A stretch of 64,000 nucleotides of DNA from Pseudobacteriovorax sp. (GCA_013215145.1 JABSRP010000022.1:1-64000); one strand, 5' to 3'. Positions 54,807 to 64,000 are shown, numbered from the stretch's first letter. The notes: generated by a model from the sequence alone, not told the origin. Program-made: numbers and translations.

Positions 54807-55994
54807 TTACTCAGCAGCAATACTTGCAGAGTAAATGTCTTGGATCGGTGCAAAAGGACCGGCAAAACTTGGAATGGAAGCTTTCCACATGAAGTCTGGT
54901 CGGTTTTCTGTGAGCCATTCGCCACCAATGATATGGCCGTCAGCGTCAAGCTCTAGGTAATAGGAGTAATTTTCCGGTACATCGGCATCAACTCGAGGAG
55001 TCCTATACTCGGGGCTGTCGAAGTAGTGACGGATTTCCGTGATGTACTTCATGACCATATCAACTTTTACGATTTTTGCCGTTCCGGGAGCGGCCGTTTC
55101 ATAGATCTCATAGGCACTGCCATCTGCCATGGTTTCGGAGATGTTTGTGGTATAAGAGACAACAGGCTGGTTCCAGACCTGGTAATCGCGTGTTTTGTCA
55201 ATCATGAAAGATTTGTCTTTTTCGCCAATTTGGTTGGCGATCACGACATGAAATGATCCTGCGTTGACACCTTTACAGTCTGATCCTAGTTTGTACGCGT
55301 TAAGCTGCTCAAGTGTGATTTCGCCATTTTCGTACTGCTCTTGTAATTCATCAAAATTACGGTTGCAACGACGACCCAAGAAGTAATTAGCTGGTGATCG
55401 GGTCGAATGAACAAAATACGTCAGCAGGGCTTTGACATCGGAAGCGCCAAAAGGAATTTCGTACTCGCCATCAAGACTAGTTAGAGTCACTGGTTTAGGG
55501 GTTTCGAAAGCGACTGTGGCCGGAGCCCAGGCATGGCAAAGGCCTTCCCAGGTGGCAATGTCATCGTCTGTCAAAACCGCTGTCCGGCGCCGCTCAGCCT
55601 TGGTAAGAGCAAAGTTGGAGTACCCTGCGTATAGATCAAACTTCTCAGCAGGTGATAATCGTCGTATCTGGGCAGATGTTAGTTGGCTTGGATCTTCGAT
55701 TAGGTCATACTTTGACTTTTGTTCAATGCTGCCTCTCGTATTCCATCGATAACTAATGCCGCCGCGGTATGTTGCCCAATAGTCACCACTCCAAGGCATC
55801 TTACTTAGCTTAGCTTCGGTTTTAAGCTCATCGAATTTGGTGTTGAAACCGCTTTCAATAAACTCATCCCGAAGTTGCCCGGGTGCGTTTTGGCCATCCC
55901 AAGCTTCGCTTAGCTTGGAAGAGTCTGTGCCCGGTGAGCAGGCTAGTTGTGATCCAAGGATGGATAGGGTTAGTGTCTTTAATATCGTTTTCAT
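54807..55994 (-). CDS. Transglutaminase-elicitor-family lipoprotein
   Basis: ATG 55994 starts a lipoprotein (lipobox SQLAC) of 395 aa. It matches the transglutaminase elicitor family known from oomycetes and some bacteria: MPWSGDYWATYRGGISYRW, the catalytic-type Cys in WEGLCHAWAPA, DVKALLTYFVHS, AGSFHVVIANQIG and YQVWNQPVVSY. The oomycete members crosslink proteins and trigger plant defence; activity in bacteria is not established. The gene follows the Ig-repeat lipoprotein by 29 bases, so both are probably made together at the cell surface. An attached enzyme could modify surface or prey proteins (inference). Confidence 0.8.
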   Translation of the reverse strand: MKTILKTLTLSILGSQLACSPGTDSSKLSEAWDGQNAPGQLRDEFIESGFNTKFDELKTEAKLSKMPWSGDYWATYRGGISYRWNTRGSIEQKSKYDLIEDPSQLTSAQIRRLSPAEKFDLYAGYSNFALTKAERRRTAVLTDDDIATWEGLCHAWAPATVAFETPKPVTLTSLDGEYEIPFGASDVKALLTYFVHSTRSPANYFLGRRCNRNFDELQEQYENGEITLEQLNAYKLGSDCKGVNAGSFHVVIANQIGEKDKSFMIDKTRDYQVWNQPVVSYTTNISETMADGSAYEIYETAAPGTAKIVKVDMVMKYITEIRHYFDSPEYRTPRVDADVPENYSYYLELDADGHIIGGEWLTENRPDFMWKASIPSFAGPFAPIQDIYSASIAAE

Positions 55995-56023
55995 AGTGTA
56001 ATATTCCTTCACTTTATGTCGTC

Positions 56024-58471
56024 TTATTTAACTGTAACGGTAAAAGTAACTTCATCTGTGTCGCCTAGACGCTCAATCTTTGCTTTCAAAGTCACGTCTA
56101 CAGCTTCGCCATTTGTTGGTCTCGTCACAACACCTTCCGTGGATAGAACCTCTGGATGTGATGATTCCCAAGTGATTTTTACAAGATCATCGTCTTCAGT
56201 GATAAGATTCAGATCCGACGTGACTTCAGTTAATGAAGCATTGTCACCAAGAAGGATCCCATCATTGAGTTTCTCAATGGTGCGGTCGATAATTTGCCGA
56301 GGCGTTAAACTTCCTGCTAAGACGATAAAATCAAAGTCTTTTGTGGTTTCGAAATCTGCTGCGCCATCTAAATCTGTATCGATAGAGATCGTGGCCGTCA
56401 ATGTCACTTCCGCATCTCCAAACGCCGCTGTTGGTGTATAAACTTTAGCTGTGTGCCTATTAGGGTTCACGACGATAAAGAAGCTGTTGGACGTCCATGT
56501 GACATTTGCATTTCCAGAGTAAGGAGGAAGCACAAGGTCATTTGTCAATCCAAGTGGAGTGAAGTTGTCGCCAAGAATCTTATCCTCGTCTAGAAGGATC
56601 TTCGCTCGTTCTAGTTGGTTGGGAACTTGAACGTCAAAGGATTTTGACTCTTTTTCTCCATCTAATTCAAAAGTAGCGGTAAGAGTTACAGTCGTCTCGT
56701 CCATATCTGGAGTCGGAGAAACTAGGGCGCCTGATAAAGCGATTATTGATGGATGACTAGATTCCCAGGTTACTGTGATTCCGTTATCCCAGCTATCGAA
56801 AAGATTAAGGTTAGAAACAATTTTTCCTTCATAGTGACGATTGTCAGCTAAGTAATCTCGATCACGTACACTGTCGAGTGCATTGATTAGCTCTGCTGAA
56901 CGAGGTAGGACAGTGAGATCTAGAACTTTTCGGGATACCGCATTGTTTTTCATAAACTTTGCAGTTAGTTGTATCACGATAGCCTCTTGATCGGCAGCTG
57001 GTCGCGTTACATGTCCTGCGTTACTAACGATTTCAGCGTTTGAGCTTTCCCAGATCACATCAACACCAGCGAAGCTGTTTGTTAGTTCTAGTTCAGTTCT
57101 TATGCTATCCAGATTAGCATTTTGTGAAAGGATAGAATCAAAGTCAAATGTGGAGAGAGCGGCATCTACCGCGCTTTGATCGGATTGTTCAGCTCTTAAA
57201 ACTTTTAAGCTGAATTGAAGGCTGTCAGATTCTTCACCTTTTTTGATAATGGCTGTTAGAGTGACGGGTTTATCACCATCTTCAAATTTTGGACGACTAA
57301 CTCTGCCATCTTTTTTGATAATGTCTTCTTGAGATGAAATCCATTCGACAGTCACTCCATTCTCTAATTCTTTCTCTAAAACAAGATCTACAGTGATCGA
57401 ATCTTTGTCGCTATTGGCTCCTAGAATCGATTCGAGGGTAAGCTTACCTTTTTCTTCGTTTAGAATTTCACGATCGGTCATAGGCAATTTGGTCACAGTC
57501 AGATCGAATTCTTTTGTTCTTGATAGCTCGCCTAAAGTTAGCGTAGCTGTTAGCTTCACGTCGACACTATCTAATGAAAACGCTGGACGTATAACCTCTC
57601 CATTAGTCTTGATGACTTCTGAATTGTTGCTTTCCCAGGTCACGACTACGTTGTCGGCTAATAAAGTTTTTAGATCTAGATTTGATTTAATATCGGCCTT
57701 AGACGTGTTCTCTCCAAGAATAGACTCGTCGGTTAGAAAGTCTAGGGCATCGTTTAAAGCGGTTTCACTATCGAAAGCATCTGCAACTACCGTGATTTGG
57801 ATAGTTTTTGTTTTCCTGTTAACGTAACTGTCGTGACTGAATACAGCTGTTAGAGTAACGTCTGCATTGCCTTCTTCGTGAGAAGGACGCCTGACGACGC
57901 CGTCGTTGCTAACCACATTGGGGTTTGATGAATTCCATTCTACCAAGAGTCCAGACTCAGTATTTTTATAAAGATTTAAGTCTGACTTAACTTCAGATTT
58001 CTTCGTATTTTCGTTTAAGAAGTTAGGGATATCATTTTCGAGGGCTTGAAATGCTGTTAGAGCTAGCTTTAGCCCTTCTTCAGTAACAACAAAAACAAAT
58101 TTTTTCACACGACTTTCGCCGTTAAGTGAAAACGTCGCAGACAATGTAACAATGTGATCGGCGAATACGTCGTTGCTCATTTGAACCGCGCCGTTATCTT
58201 TAATCAAAGTTGTATCGTCTGATTTCCATGTGATGGCAACCTCGTGCTTACCTTTCGCAGGTAGTACTAGATCGCTTGAGATCGCATCACTTGATTTGTT
58301 ATCACCAAGTAAATCCTCTGCCGAAAGATCGTCAGCTGCTTCGGTGATAAGAGTCATAACGGAAGGGTTTTCTACTCCAGAGGAGTCACTGTCTTTATCA
58401 CATGACGTGATGGTTGTGCCTAACAAAAGGGCGCTTAAGATTCCCTTTGCGATGAGTTTGTTATTTAACAC
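56024..58471 (-). CDS. Eight-repeat Ig-like (atrophied bacterial Ig) lipoprotein
   Basis: An 815-aa lipoprotein (lipobox TITSC) starting at GTG 58471, with AGGA upstream. After a short linker it consists of about eight repeats of roughly 95 residues, each with a helix (as in DRTIEKLNDGILLGDN), a V-x-SDLNL strand, a TWESSHPEVLSTEGVVTRP-type turn and a VTLTATF strand. This is the atrophied bacterial Ig domain pattern. Repeats start near residues 40, 140, 240, 340, 435, 535, 630 and 730. It probably forms a long stalk or adhesin. The transglutaminase-elicitor lipoprotein follows in the same operon. Confidence 0.85.
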   Translation of the reverse strand: MLNNKLIAKGILSALLLGTTITSCDKDSDSSGVENPSVMTLITEAADDLSAEDLLGDNKSSDAISSDLVLPAKGKHEVAITWKSDDTTLIKDNGAVQMSNDVFADHIVTLSATFSLNGESRVKKFVFVVTEEGLKLALTAFQALENDIPNFLNENTKKSEVKSDLNLYKNTESGLLVEWNSSNPNVVSNDGVVRRPSHEEGNADVTLTAVFSHDSYVNRKTKTIQITVVADAFDSETALNDALDFLTDESILGENTSKADIKSNLDLKTLLADNVVVTWESNNSEVIKTNGEVIRPAFSLDSVDVKLTATLTLGELSRTKEFDLTVTKLPMTDREILNEEKGKLTLESILGANSDKDSITVDLVLEKELENGVTVEWISSQEDIIKKDGRVSRPKFEDGDKPVTLTAIIKKGEESDSLQFSLKVLRAEQSDQSAVDAALSTFDFDSILSQNANLDSIRTELELTNSFAGVDVIWESSNAEIVSNAGHVTRPAADQEAIVIQLTAKFMKNNAVSRKVLDLTVLPRSAELINALDSVRDRDYLADNRHYEGKIVSNLNLFDSWDNGITVTWESSHPSIIALSGALVSPTPDMDETTVTLTATFELDGEKESKSFDVQVPNQLERAKILLDEDKILGDNFTPLGLTNDLVLPPYSGNANVTWTSNSFFIVVNPNRHTAKVYTPTAAFGDAEVTLTATISIDTDLDGAADFETTKDFDFIVLAGSLTPRQIIDRTIEKLNDGILLGDNASLTEVTSDLNLITEDDDLVKITWESSHPEVLSTEGVVTRPTNGEAVDVTLKAKIERLGDTDEVTFTVTVK

Positions 58472-58806
58472 GTTATTAATCCTTTATACTGTGCAACACT
58501 GTAAGTTATGTAAAAAATGAAGATCATTTTTTGTGTTTTCTGTATGGCTGTAAATGCCGGTTCACAGTACATTGACTATTGAAGGATCAATATATTGCAA
58601 AAATTTTATAGCGAGGAACTCGCCTGCCTTAGACAGCTTGCTTTAAGTCAATAATTATCATGGTTTATGTGGGAGGAATTTGTTATTAAAACAGTTGATC
58701 CATCCTAGTCTATTTGGTCTTATTAGATTAATGAAGTTTTGATCGATCAGCCAGTTTAATTGAGGTTTGATTTTGTTGAACTGGTATCCAGCATCGAGGA
58801 GGGTGC
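58472..58806. other. Divergent intergenic region
   Basis: This 335-base gap holds no gene. It must contain promoters for the leftward Ig/transglutaminase operon and the rightward ABC transporter. I see AT-rich stretches but no clear operator, riboswitch or repeat. Confidence 0.4.
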
Positions 58807-59538
58807 ATGAAAATTGAAGGAAGAAACCTTAGCCTCAGGTACCAAGACAAACTAGTATTGGAAAATATTAGTTTTACCCTTGAGTCTGGCAATCGTTTGG
58901 CGCTTATTGGTAGCTCTGGATCAGGTAAATCTAGTCTGATTAAAGGATTAATCGGATTACCAAGTTTTTATCAGGGAGAGGTAAAAGTAGATGGTAACAT
59001 GCTCACGAATGACTGGATAAATCGTTTTCGCCGTCGCGTTGGTTATGTTATTCAGGGTGGAGGTTTGTTTCCTCATTTAACGGTCAAAGAGAATGCCCTA
59101 GTTCTTGTCCGAAGTATGTCTCTTGCAGATGATGACTGTGATAAACGATTTACTATGTATGCGGAATTAGCTCAACTGGAGTCTAAGCTTTTTCCATTAT
59201 ACCCGCATCAGTTGTCAGGGGGGCAAAAACAAAGAGCTGCCCTTGTTCGTGCGCTAGTTCACGAGCCAGAGCTTCTCATTTTGGATGAACCGTTTAGCGC
59301 GCTAGATCCTGTGATTCGCTATACTCTCCAGCGAGATGTTAAGGCTTTGATTGCCTCTCTTAAAAAATCTCTTATTCTGGTGACCCACGATCTTAATGAG
59401 GCAAAGCATTTTGCTGATCAAATCTCGTTTATGCATGATGGGAAAATCCTTCAGACGGGAAAGTTTTTAGAGCTCAAGGAAAACCCTAAGCACAAGCTGA
59501 TTGGAGAGTTCTTCACAGCTCAGTTGGCGGAATTTTAA
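58807..59538 (+). CDS. ABC transporter ATPase (compatible-solute/choline type)
   Basis: A 243-aa nucleotide-binding subunit with Walker A GSSGSGKSSL (about 36-45), Q-loop VIQGGGLFPHLT, signature LSGGQKQRAALVRAL, Walker B LLILDEPFSALD and switch His in LVTHDLN. There is no C-terminal CBS domain such as OpuCA has. The next gene, one base beyond the stop, fuses substrate-binding and permease parts, so these two genes make a complete importer for a quaternary amine such as glycine betaine or choline (family-based). The GGAGG site lies a few bases upstream of the ATG. Confidence 0.9.
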   Translation: MKIEGRNLSLRYQDKLVLENISFTLESGNRLALIGSSGSGKSSLIKGLIGLPSFYQGEVKVDGNMLTNDWINRFRRRVGYVIQGGGLFPHLTVKENALVLVRSMSLADDDCDKRFTMYAELAQLESKLFPLYPHQLSGGQKQRAALVRALVHEPELLILDEPFSALDPVIRYTLQRDVKALIASLKKSLILVTHDLNEAKHFADQISFMHDGKILQTGKFLELKENPKHKLIGEFFTAQLAEF

Positions 59539-59539
59539 T

Positions 59540-61030
59540 ATGAACATTGTTACGTTATCAAAGCATCTACTGTTGGCTATTTGTCTTTTATGCAGTTTTA
59601 AAGCGATATCAAAAGACATAGTCGTTGGTTCAAAAAAATTCACGGAAAATATTATCCTGGGCGAACTTGCCAAGCAAATAATCGAGGACGATGTGGGGCT
59701 TAGTGTTACTCATAAAGAGGAGTTAGGTGGGACAAGAGTTCTGTTTGAGGCATTGAAACGAGGCGATATCGATATATATCCTGAATATTCAGGCACTCTT
59801 ATTTTCGAAATACTTGCCTCGCAAGGTAAGAACTCCCTCGAGGAGCTGAAAGATCATTTGCGTGGGCTTGGTCTCGGAATTACCAAGCCACTAGCCTTCA
59901 ACAATACTTATGCATTGGGGATGCGTCGTGAACAAGCTGAATCGCTAGGCATCCACAAAATATCACAGTTATCATCCCATGAAACACTCCGATATGGTTT
60001 GGGTCATGAATTTTTGGATCGGCAAGATGGTTGGCCCGGACTGGCAAAAGCATATAGTCTAAGTCATCAGAATATTTCTGGAATGGACCATGATATCGCT
60101 TATAAAGCCATCCGCACAGGTCGGATTGATCTTATGGATTTGTACTCTACCGATGCGGAGATTCAAGGCTATGATCTAATAGCTCTAGAGGATGATAAAC
60201 AATACTTTCCCGAATATGCCGCTTTGTTTCTTTATCGTCTAGATTTGGAGGAGTCAGTCATCGCATCCTTAAAGAGGTTTGAAGGTTTGATTGACGCCAA
60301 TACCATGGTAGGGATGAATCATCTGGCTAAGTTTGAAAAACAGTCACCTGAGATGATCGCACAAAACTATCTTAGTCAAAATCTTGGGGTTTCTGGATCC
60401 GAGGCAGTTAATGAAACGGTTCTATCCGATATCGTTAAACGTTCGACTCAGCATTTATATCTTGTCTTTGTGTCATTGTTTGCAGCGTTAGTTGTTTCCA
60501 TTCCGCTAGGGTATCTGTGTTTTGTTTGGCAAAAAGCTGGCAAGATCATCCTCGGTTTTGTGGGCGTGATACAAACGATCCCCTCACTTGCTATTTTGGT
60601 AGTGATGATTCCGTTGTTTGGGATTGGCGAATTGCCTGCCATTATAGCTCTATTTTTGTATAGCCTTCTTCCCATTGTACGAGGCACTCATCTAGGGTTT
60701 TCGCAGATAGAGCCAGGACTTGATTTTATGATAGAATCCATGGGTTTGCCGAAGAAATCTAAGATTTGGCGTATCCGCTTCCCTTTAGCTCTACCGGCAA
60801 TTTTGAATGGACTAAAGACATCGGCTGTCATCAATGTAGGCACAGCCACGATTGGGGCCCTGATTGGAGCAGGTGGGTACGGGCAGACGATACTCAAGGG
60901 AATCCGTCTTGATGATCATCAATTGATTCTGTCTGGTGCAATCCCTGCGGCCTTGATGGCGCTTGGCATCCAGGTAGCTTTTGACTATTTGGAGAAAAGC
61001 CTTGTATCGGATGGGATTCGGACGAAATAG
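59540..61030 (+). CDS. Fused substrate-binding protein and permease of OpuC-type ABC transporter
   Basis: ATG 59540 is one base after the ATPase stop (496 aa). A signal-like N-terminal membrane segment is followed by an OpuAC/ProX-type periplasmic binding domain (about 27-285; GSKKFTENIILGEL, DIDIYPEYSGTL, DHDIAYKAIRTGRIDLMDLY). A ProW/OpuCB-type permease of five or six helices comes next (about 305-490; IPLGYLCFVW, IQTIPSLAILVVMIPLFGIG, the EAA-like loop ESMGLPKKSKIWRIRFPLAL). The domain order (binding then permease) is the reverse of fusions such as OpuABC and BusAB. Ligand-binding aromatic residues cannot be assigned with confidence. Confidence 0.85.
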   Translation: MNIVTLSKHLLLAICLLCSFKAISKDIVVGSKKFTENIILGELAKQIIEDDVGLSVTHKEELGGTRVLFEALKRGDIDIYPEYSGTLIFEILASQGKNSLEELKDHLRGLGLGITKPLAFNNTYALGMRREQAESLGIHKISQLSSHETLRYGLGHEFLDRQDGWPGLAKAYSLSHQNISGMDHDIAYKAIRTGRIDLMDLYSTDAEIQGYDLIALEDDKQYFPEYAALFLYRLDLEESVIASLKRFEGLIDANTMVGMNHLAKFEKQSPEMIAQNYLSQNLGVSGSEAVNETVLSDIVKRSTQHLYLVFVSLFAALVVSIPLGYLCFVWQKAGKIILGFVGVIQTIPSLAILVVMIPLFGIGELPAIIALFLYSLLPIVRGTHLGFSQIEPGLDFMIESMGLPKKSKIWRIRFPLALPAILNGLKTSAVINVGTATIGALIGAGGYGQTILKGIRLDDHQLILSGAIPAALMALGIQVAFDYLEKSLVSDGIRTK

Positions 61031-61083
61031 ACTTGGTAGTCGTCTAGTTCCTCTCGTCCGTTCCCATATGAAGTCTGAGCCCG

Positions 61084-61644
61084 TTAATTAGCGCCGACGG
61101 CTTCCATTTTTTTGCGTTGGCTTGCCTTCTTTTTGGCGCCACGTTTATTCAGCAGTTGAATCGCAAAGAGGCAAACTCCACTAACCCAAAGGCCTAAGAG
61201 CAGAATGGCGGCAGGTAAAAAGATTCCTAGTCGCGACCACTCATGAAAAAAGCTGCCGTCATGAATAGATTCGATTAAATCAGACCGCCGATAGGCAACA
61301 TGAAGAATCGCTCCATCCTTACTGGAAACCTGCACTTCCCAGCGGTTTTTCCCTCTAATCTTAATCACGCCCTTGTTAGGCCTCACGTCAAGGCGATCGA
61401 TATCTTGCCAAGATTTGATGTTCGCTTCTTCAGCTAATTTAGCAGCGGATAAAACCTGATCCAAGGTGATGTCCATCGCATAGGCTTCACCCTTGGCAGT
61501 CGGTGGTTGTACCCAAGATACTTCTTTTTTAACTTGAAGAATAATTCCTGTGACAATAATGATCAGCACAGGAAGGAAGGCCCAGAGGGCCGCAACATAA
61601 TGAAATCGCCGACTCAGTCGGCTTAACTTTAATTTCCAACGCAT
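61084..61644 (-). CDS. PepSY-domain membrane protein
   Basis: A 186-aa protein with an N-terminal TM (VAALWAFLPVLIIIVTGIIL), a periplasmic PepSY-like region (TLDQVLSAAKL, IDRLDVRPNKGVIKIRG, WEVQVSSKDGAILHV) and a C-terminal TM followed by a basic tail. It resembles the PepSY-associated TM proteins linked to iron or flavin reduction and to signalling. It begins 19 bases after the stop of the sortilin-like gene, so the two are co-transcribed. Confidence 0.75.
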   Translation of the reverse strand: MRWKLKLSRLSRRFHYVAALWAFLPVLIIIVTGIILQVKKEVSWVQPPTAKGEAYAMDITLDQVLSAAKLAEEANIKSWQDIDRLDVRPNKGVIKIRGKNRWEVQVSSKDGAILHVAYRRSDLIESIHDGSFFHEWSRLGIFLPAAILLLGLWVSGVCLFAIQLLNKRGAKKKASQRKKMEAVGAN

Positions 61645-61663
61645 AGACTATTTTAACTTTCTA

Positions 61664-64000
61664 TTAGTGAGATACCTTTCGGACATTCCACTGAATTCCA
61701 TCTTGATCCAGTATCTTTTGCATGTTGACGATATCTTGATTAATAAGCGTTTCCAGTTCGGCCCTCAAAGCCATGAGCTGATCTTCGGCTATCTGTAAAG
61801 ACTCCAATGCAGAGGGAGTTGCACCATAACTTGAATTGATCATACTGGTTTTCACAAAACCAATACGATCAAAAATAGTTGGTGGCTGTTTCTCACCGAT
61901 CTGTTGGCGCGGCCTTTCGCCTACTAGTCTAGCATTCAAGGTTTTTGCTTTACGGTGAATGTTTGCAAGATCTTCGTCGATAGAACCCGGAGCTAAGGCA
62001 GATAGTTCCAGAGTTTTTTGCCAAGTTTTCACCTGGTCAGATACCTTTCTTAAAAGGTCGATACTTCTGCTGGTACTTTTCTCAAGAGTTTCCAAACGCT
62101 CAATGACGACTTCTTGGTCGGCCAAAGATTGTCCTTCTAGGTGCGGAGTTGTGAGTCGTTTGACTTCAAAACTTTTAGGCTCACCTAGTGCCGTAATTTT
62201 ACCTTTATACTCTTTGCTAAGACTGACGGTATAGGTGCCTGGAGAGGCCATATAACGTATTTTTTGGTACGTCTCTTCTTCTCCTTCAAAGGTTCTTTGA
62301 GTTACGGCACGAGGATAGGAGCGACGAAGGTCCCAGTTAAATCTGTGGAATCCTTTTTTTGTTGGTGCTGACAAACGGCGTACGGTTTTTCCGGAGGCAT
62401 CTGTGATGGTCAGCCAAATTTTGGGCTCCCTTTCTATGCTTTCTTCTAAGAGCGTTTCAAATTTTGGGAAAGTAGCAGATTTGGCCTCAGCCTCGTCTTT
62501 TTTACGCTTTGTTCCTGATGTGGTCAGATCCTCTTTCAAGTAATAGGTGAAGTTGGCTCCGAACTTAGGGTTCTTTGCGAAGAATTCAGCCTGACCTTGA
62601 AAACCTCGTGAACCAAAACCAAATGCATTCTGCTCGTGATACCACCAAGTGTCTTTTACGTCGAAAAGTATGGCTTCCGCTGTTAAGGCTTTTTCGTTTA
62701 GCTGGCGCAATGGGCTGATGTCATCAAGAATGAAAATTCCTCGACCGAACGTACCTAAAACCAAATCAGATTCTGTTGGATGAATCGTTAAATCACGAAC
62801 AGCAATTGTAGGCAAGCCGCCTTTCATTTTATGCCAGGCTTTCCCAGCATCAAAGGAAGCGAATACGCCGAATTCAGTACCCAAAAAGAATAAATTTTTG
62901 TCTTTATGATCTTGAACCAAACGCCAAACCAAGTGATTTTCGGGGAGGTTTGCCGCCATAGACGTCCAACTTTTGCCTCGGTTAGTGCTTTTAATGAGGT
63001 ATGGCTTATAGTCGCCATATTTGTGATTATCTAAGGAGACGTATACCGTATCAGGATCGAAATGATCCGCTTTAATGTCATTCACGAAGGCGGTGCTCGG
63101 GATGCCTTTGATTGTCTCTAAGCTTATTTTTCTCCAGTTTTTCCCGGCGTCTTCCGTGATCTGTAGCAACCCATCATCGGTACCAGCGTAAATCAAGCCC
63201 TCAACTTTTGGCGATTCGGCTAGCGATGTAATTGTATTATAGTTAGACATGGCATAGAGATCCCAAGAGGCATGCCATCCCCACTTGCGTCCCATGATGG
63301 GTAGCTCGACCCGTCTTTGGTTTTTGGTAAGGTCTCCTGAGATTGCTGTCCAGCTATCACCCCGGTCGTTAGACATCCAAATCCTTTGTGAGGCAAAGTA
63401 AAGTCTTGTCGAGGAGTGAGGACTGACCAGAATCGGTGCGTCCCAGTTGTAGCGTTCTGCTGGTTCACCCGGAGCTGGTTGTGGCTGTATCGCTACTTTT
63501 TCACCAGTTTTGCGATCGATGCGATTGAGATTACCTTGCTGCCACTGAGCATAAGCAATATTTGGATTTCCGGGTTCGGTTGCGGGCTGATGACCATCTC
63601 CAGCGAGGACAACAGACCAGTCTGAGTTTCTGATACCGAAGCTTTGAAGGGTTCGCGAAGGACCAACCTGAGATGCGTTATCTTGAGTACCGCCATAGAC
63701 GTTATAGAAGGGTTTGGCATCATCCACTGCTATTTTGTAAAACTGTAGCGTAGGGAGGTTGCTTAGAAAGCGCCAGTTCTTGCCTTTATCGAAGGATTCA
63801 TACAATCCGCCATCAGAACCTAGCAAGAGATAGTTGGGGTCGTCTTGTCGAAACCCTAAGGCATGATGATCCGGGTGCTTAGCTTGTCCCCTCATAGCCG
63901 AGAAGGTTTTACCGCCGTCGTAGGAACGTTGCAACCAGACATCCGCAAGATAGATCTCATCAAATCGATGAGGGCTAACGTATAGCTCTTGGTAGTAATG
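61664..64000 (-). CDS. Large VPS10/BNR beta-propeller secreted protein (5' end cut by window)
   Basis: Only the last 779 codons are in the window; the frame runs to base 64000. The N-terminal visible part holds BNR/Asp-box repeats of sortilin-like propellers (SYDGGKTF, SFDKGKNW, SNDRGDSW, TEDAGKNW, SFDAGKAW, each S/T-x-D-x-G). A linker and a C-terminal FlgD-like/Ig segment with a helical tail follow (about 500-756). Family members of about 1,000 residues are exported and called glycosyl hydrolases or VPS10-domain proteins, without clear substrates. It is followed by the PepSY gene. Confidence 0.85.
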   Translation of the reverse strand, partial: HYYQELYVSPHRFDEIYLADVWLQRSYDGGKTFSAMRGQAKHPDHHALGFRQDDPNYLLLGSDGGLYESFDKGKNWRFLSNLPTLQFYKIAVDDAKPFYNVYGGTQDNASQVGPSRTLQSFGIRNSDWSVVLAGDGHQPATEPGNPNIAYAQWQQGNLNRIDRKTGEKVAIQPQPAPGEPAERYNWDAPILVSPHSSTRLYFASQRIWMSNDRGDSWTAISGDLTKNQRRVELPIMGRKWGWHASWDLYAMSNYNTITSLAESPKVEGLIYAGTDDGLLQITEDAGKNWRKISLETIKGIPSTAFVNDIKADHFDPDTVYVSLDNHKYGDYKPYLIKSTNRGKSWTSMAANLPENHLVWRLVQDHKDKNLFFLGTEFGVFASFDAGKAWHKMKGGLPTIAVRDLTIHPTESDLVLGTFGRGIFILDDISPLRQLNEKALTAEAILFDVKDTWWYHEQNAFGFGSRGFQGQAEFFAKNPKFGANFTYYLKEDLTTSGTKRKKDEAEAKSATFPKFETLLEESIEREPKIWLTITDASGKTVRRLSAPTKKGFHRFNWDLRRSYPRAVTQRTFEGEEETYQKIRYMASPGTYTVSLSKEYKGKITALGEPKSFEVKRLTTPHLEGQSLADQEVVIERLETLEKSTSRSIDLLRKVSDQVKTWQKTLELSALAPGSIDEDLANIHRKAKTLNARLVGERPRQQIGEKQPPTIFDRIGFVKTSMINSSYGATPSALESLQIAEDQLMALRAELETLINQDIVNMQKILDQDGIQWNVRKVSH

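Noticed and set aside
56024..58471. CRISPR or DNA-level repeat array in the Ig-repeat gene
   Set aside because: The periodicity is at protein level only; the DNA of the repeats is diverged and has no spacers.

Overview
The window is bacterial and chromosomal, with no phage, insertion sequence, CRISPR, tRNA or rRNA that I can see. Moderate base composition, dense short operons, two membrane-type export systems, many lipoproteins with clear lipoboxes, secreted S1 proteases, an animal-type amylase and a nitrate/PilJ-type chemoreceptor suggest a marine Gram-negative bacterium, most likely of the Bdellovibrionota/Oligoflexia group. This placement is inference from protein flavour, not from a marker gene.

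Region 1 (1-8.8 kb) is the most unusual. A class I HMG-CoA reductase fused to a C-terminal aminoglycoside-phosphotransferase-like kinase domain, preceded by a 55-aa small protein, is read leftward. Divergently, a tight three-gene operon encodes a UbiA-type membrane prenyltransferase, a rifampin-phosphotransferase-like ATP dikinase (ATP-grasp, large middle domain, C-terminal swivelling His domain, no PEP barrel) and an OleC-like acyl-adenylating enzyme. Together they look like an undescribed isoprenoid-linked biosynthetic cluster: mevalonate supply, prenyl transfer, phosphorylation and adenylation of an acid.

Region 2 (8.8-9.3 kb and 21.7-22.2 kb) holds three very long near-perfect hairpins (26, 48 and 77 bp arms). 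Their stems differ in sequence but share AAAAC/GTTTT tips, a constant 54-55 nt interval between the tips and a degenerate T-rich core. One is followed by a tandem copy that lacks the left arm. I read these as one family of hairpin elements.

Region 3 (9.3-16.7 kb) has a lipoprotein, then a small outer-membrane barrel protein and a giant metzincin-type lipoprotein metalloprotease whose otherwise intact 1,463-codon frame is interrupted by one in-frame TAG. Region 4 (16.7-18.4 kb) contains convergent, 5'-degraded open frames resembling a polymorphic-toxin C-terminus and a companion gene. Region 5 (18.4-31.5 kb) contains divergent cysteine biosynthesis genes, a GHL10-type glycosidase lipoprotein, an S1 protease fused to leucine-rich repeats, a histone-deacetylase-like hydrolase, a flavin reductase/Trp-rich/DCC thiol operon and several small secreted proteins.

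Region 6 (31.7-43.6 kb) has a chemoreceptor with a NIT-type sensor, its candidate periplasmic partner with two PilJ domains, a DUF6279 lipoprotein, a BamA/TamA-like protein and a complete TolC-adaptor-RND pump operon. Region 7 (43.7-54.5 kb) has secreted proteins, maltoporin plus alpha-amylase (starch use), a CPXCG zinc-finger-like mini-protein, another S1 protease, an endonuclease I with an intrinsic-terminator-like hairpin inside its coding sequence, an esterase lipoprotein with a response regulator, and a MATE exporter lacking a standard start codon. Region 8 (54.7-64 kb) has a transglutaminase-elicitor-family lipoprotein behind an eight-repeat Ig-like lipoprotein, a compatible-solute-type ABC transporter with fused binding protein and permease, a PepSY membrane protein and the end of a large sortilin/BNR-repeat protein cut by the window edge.
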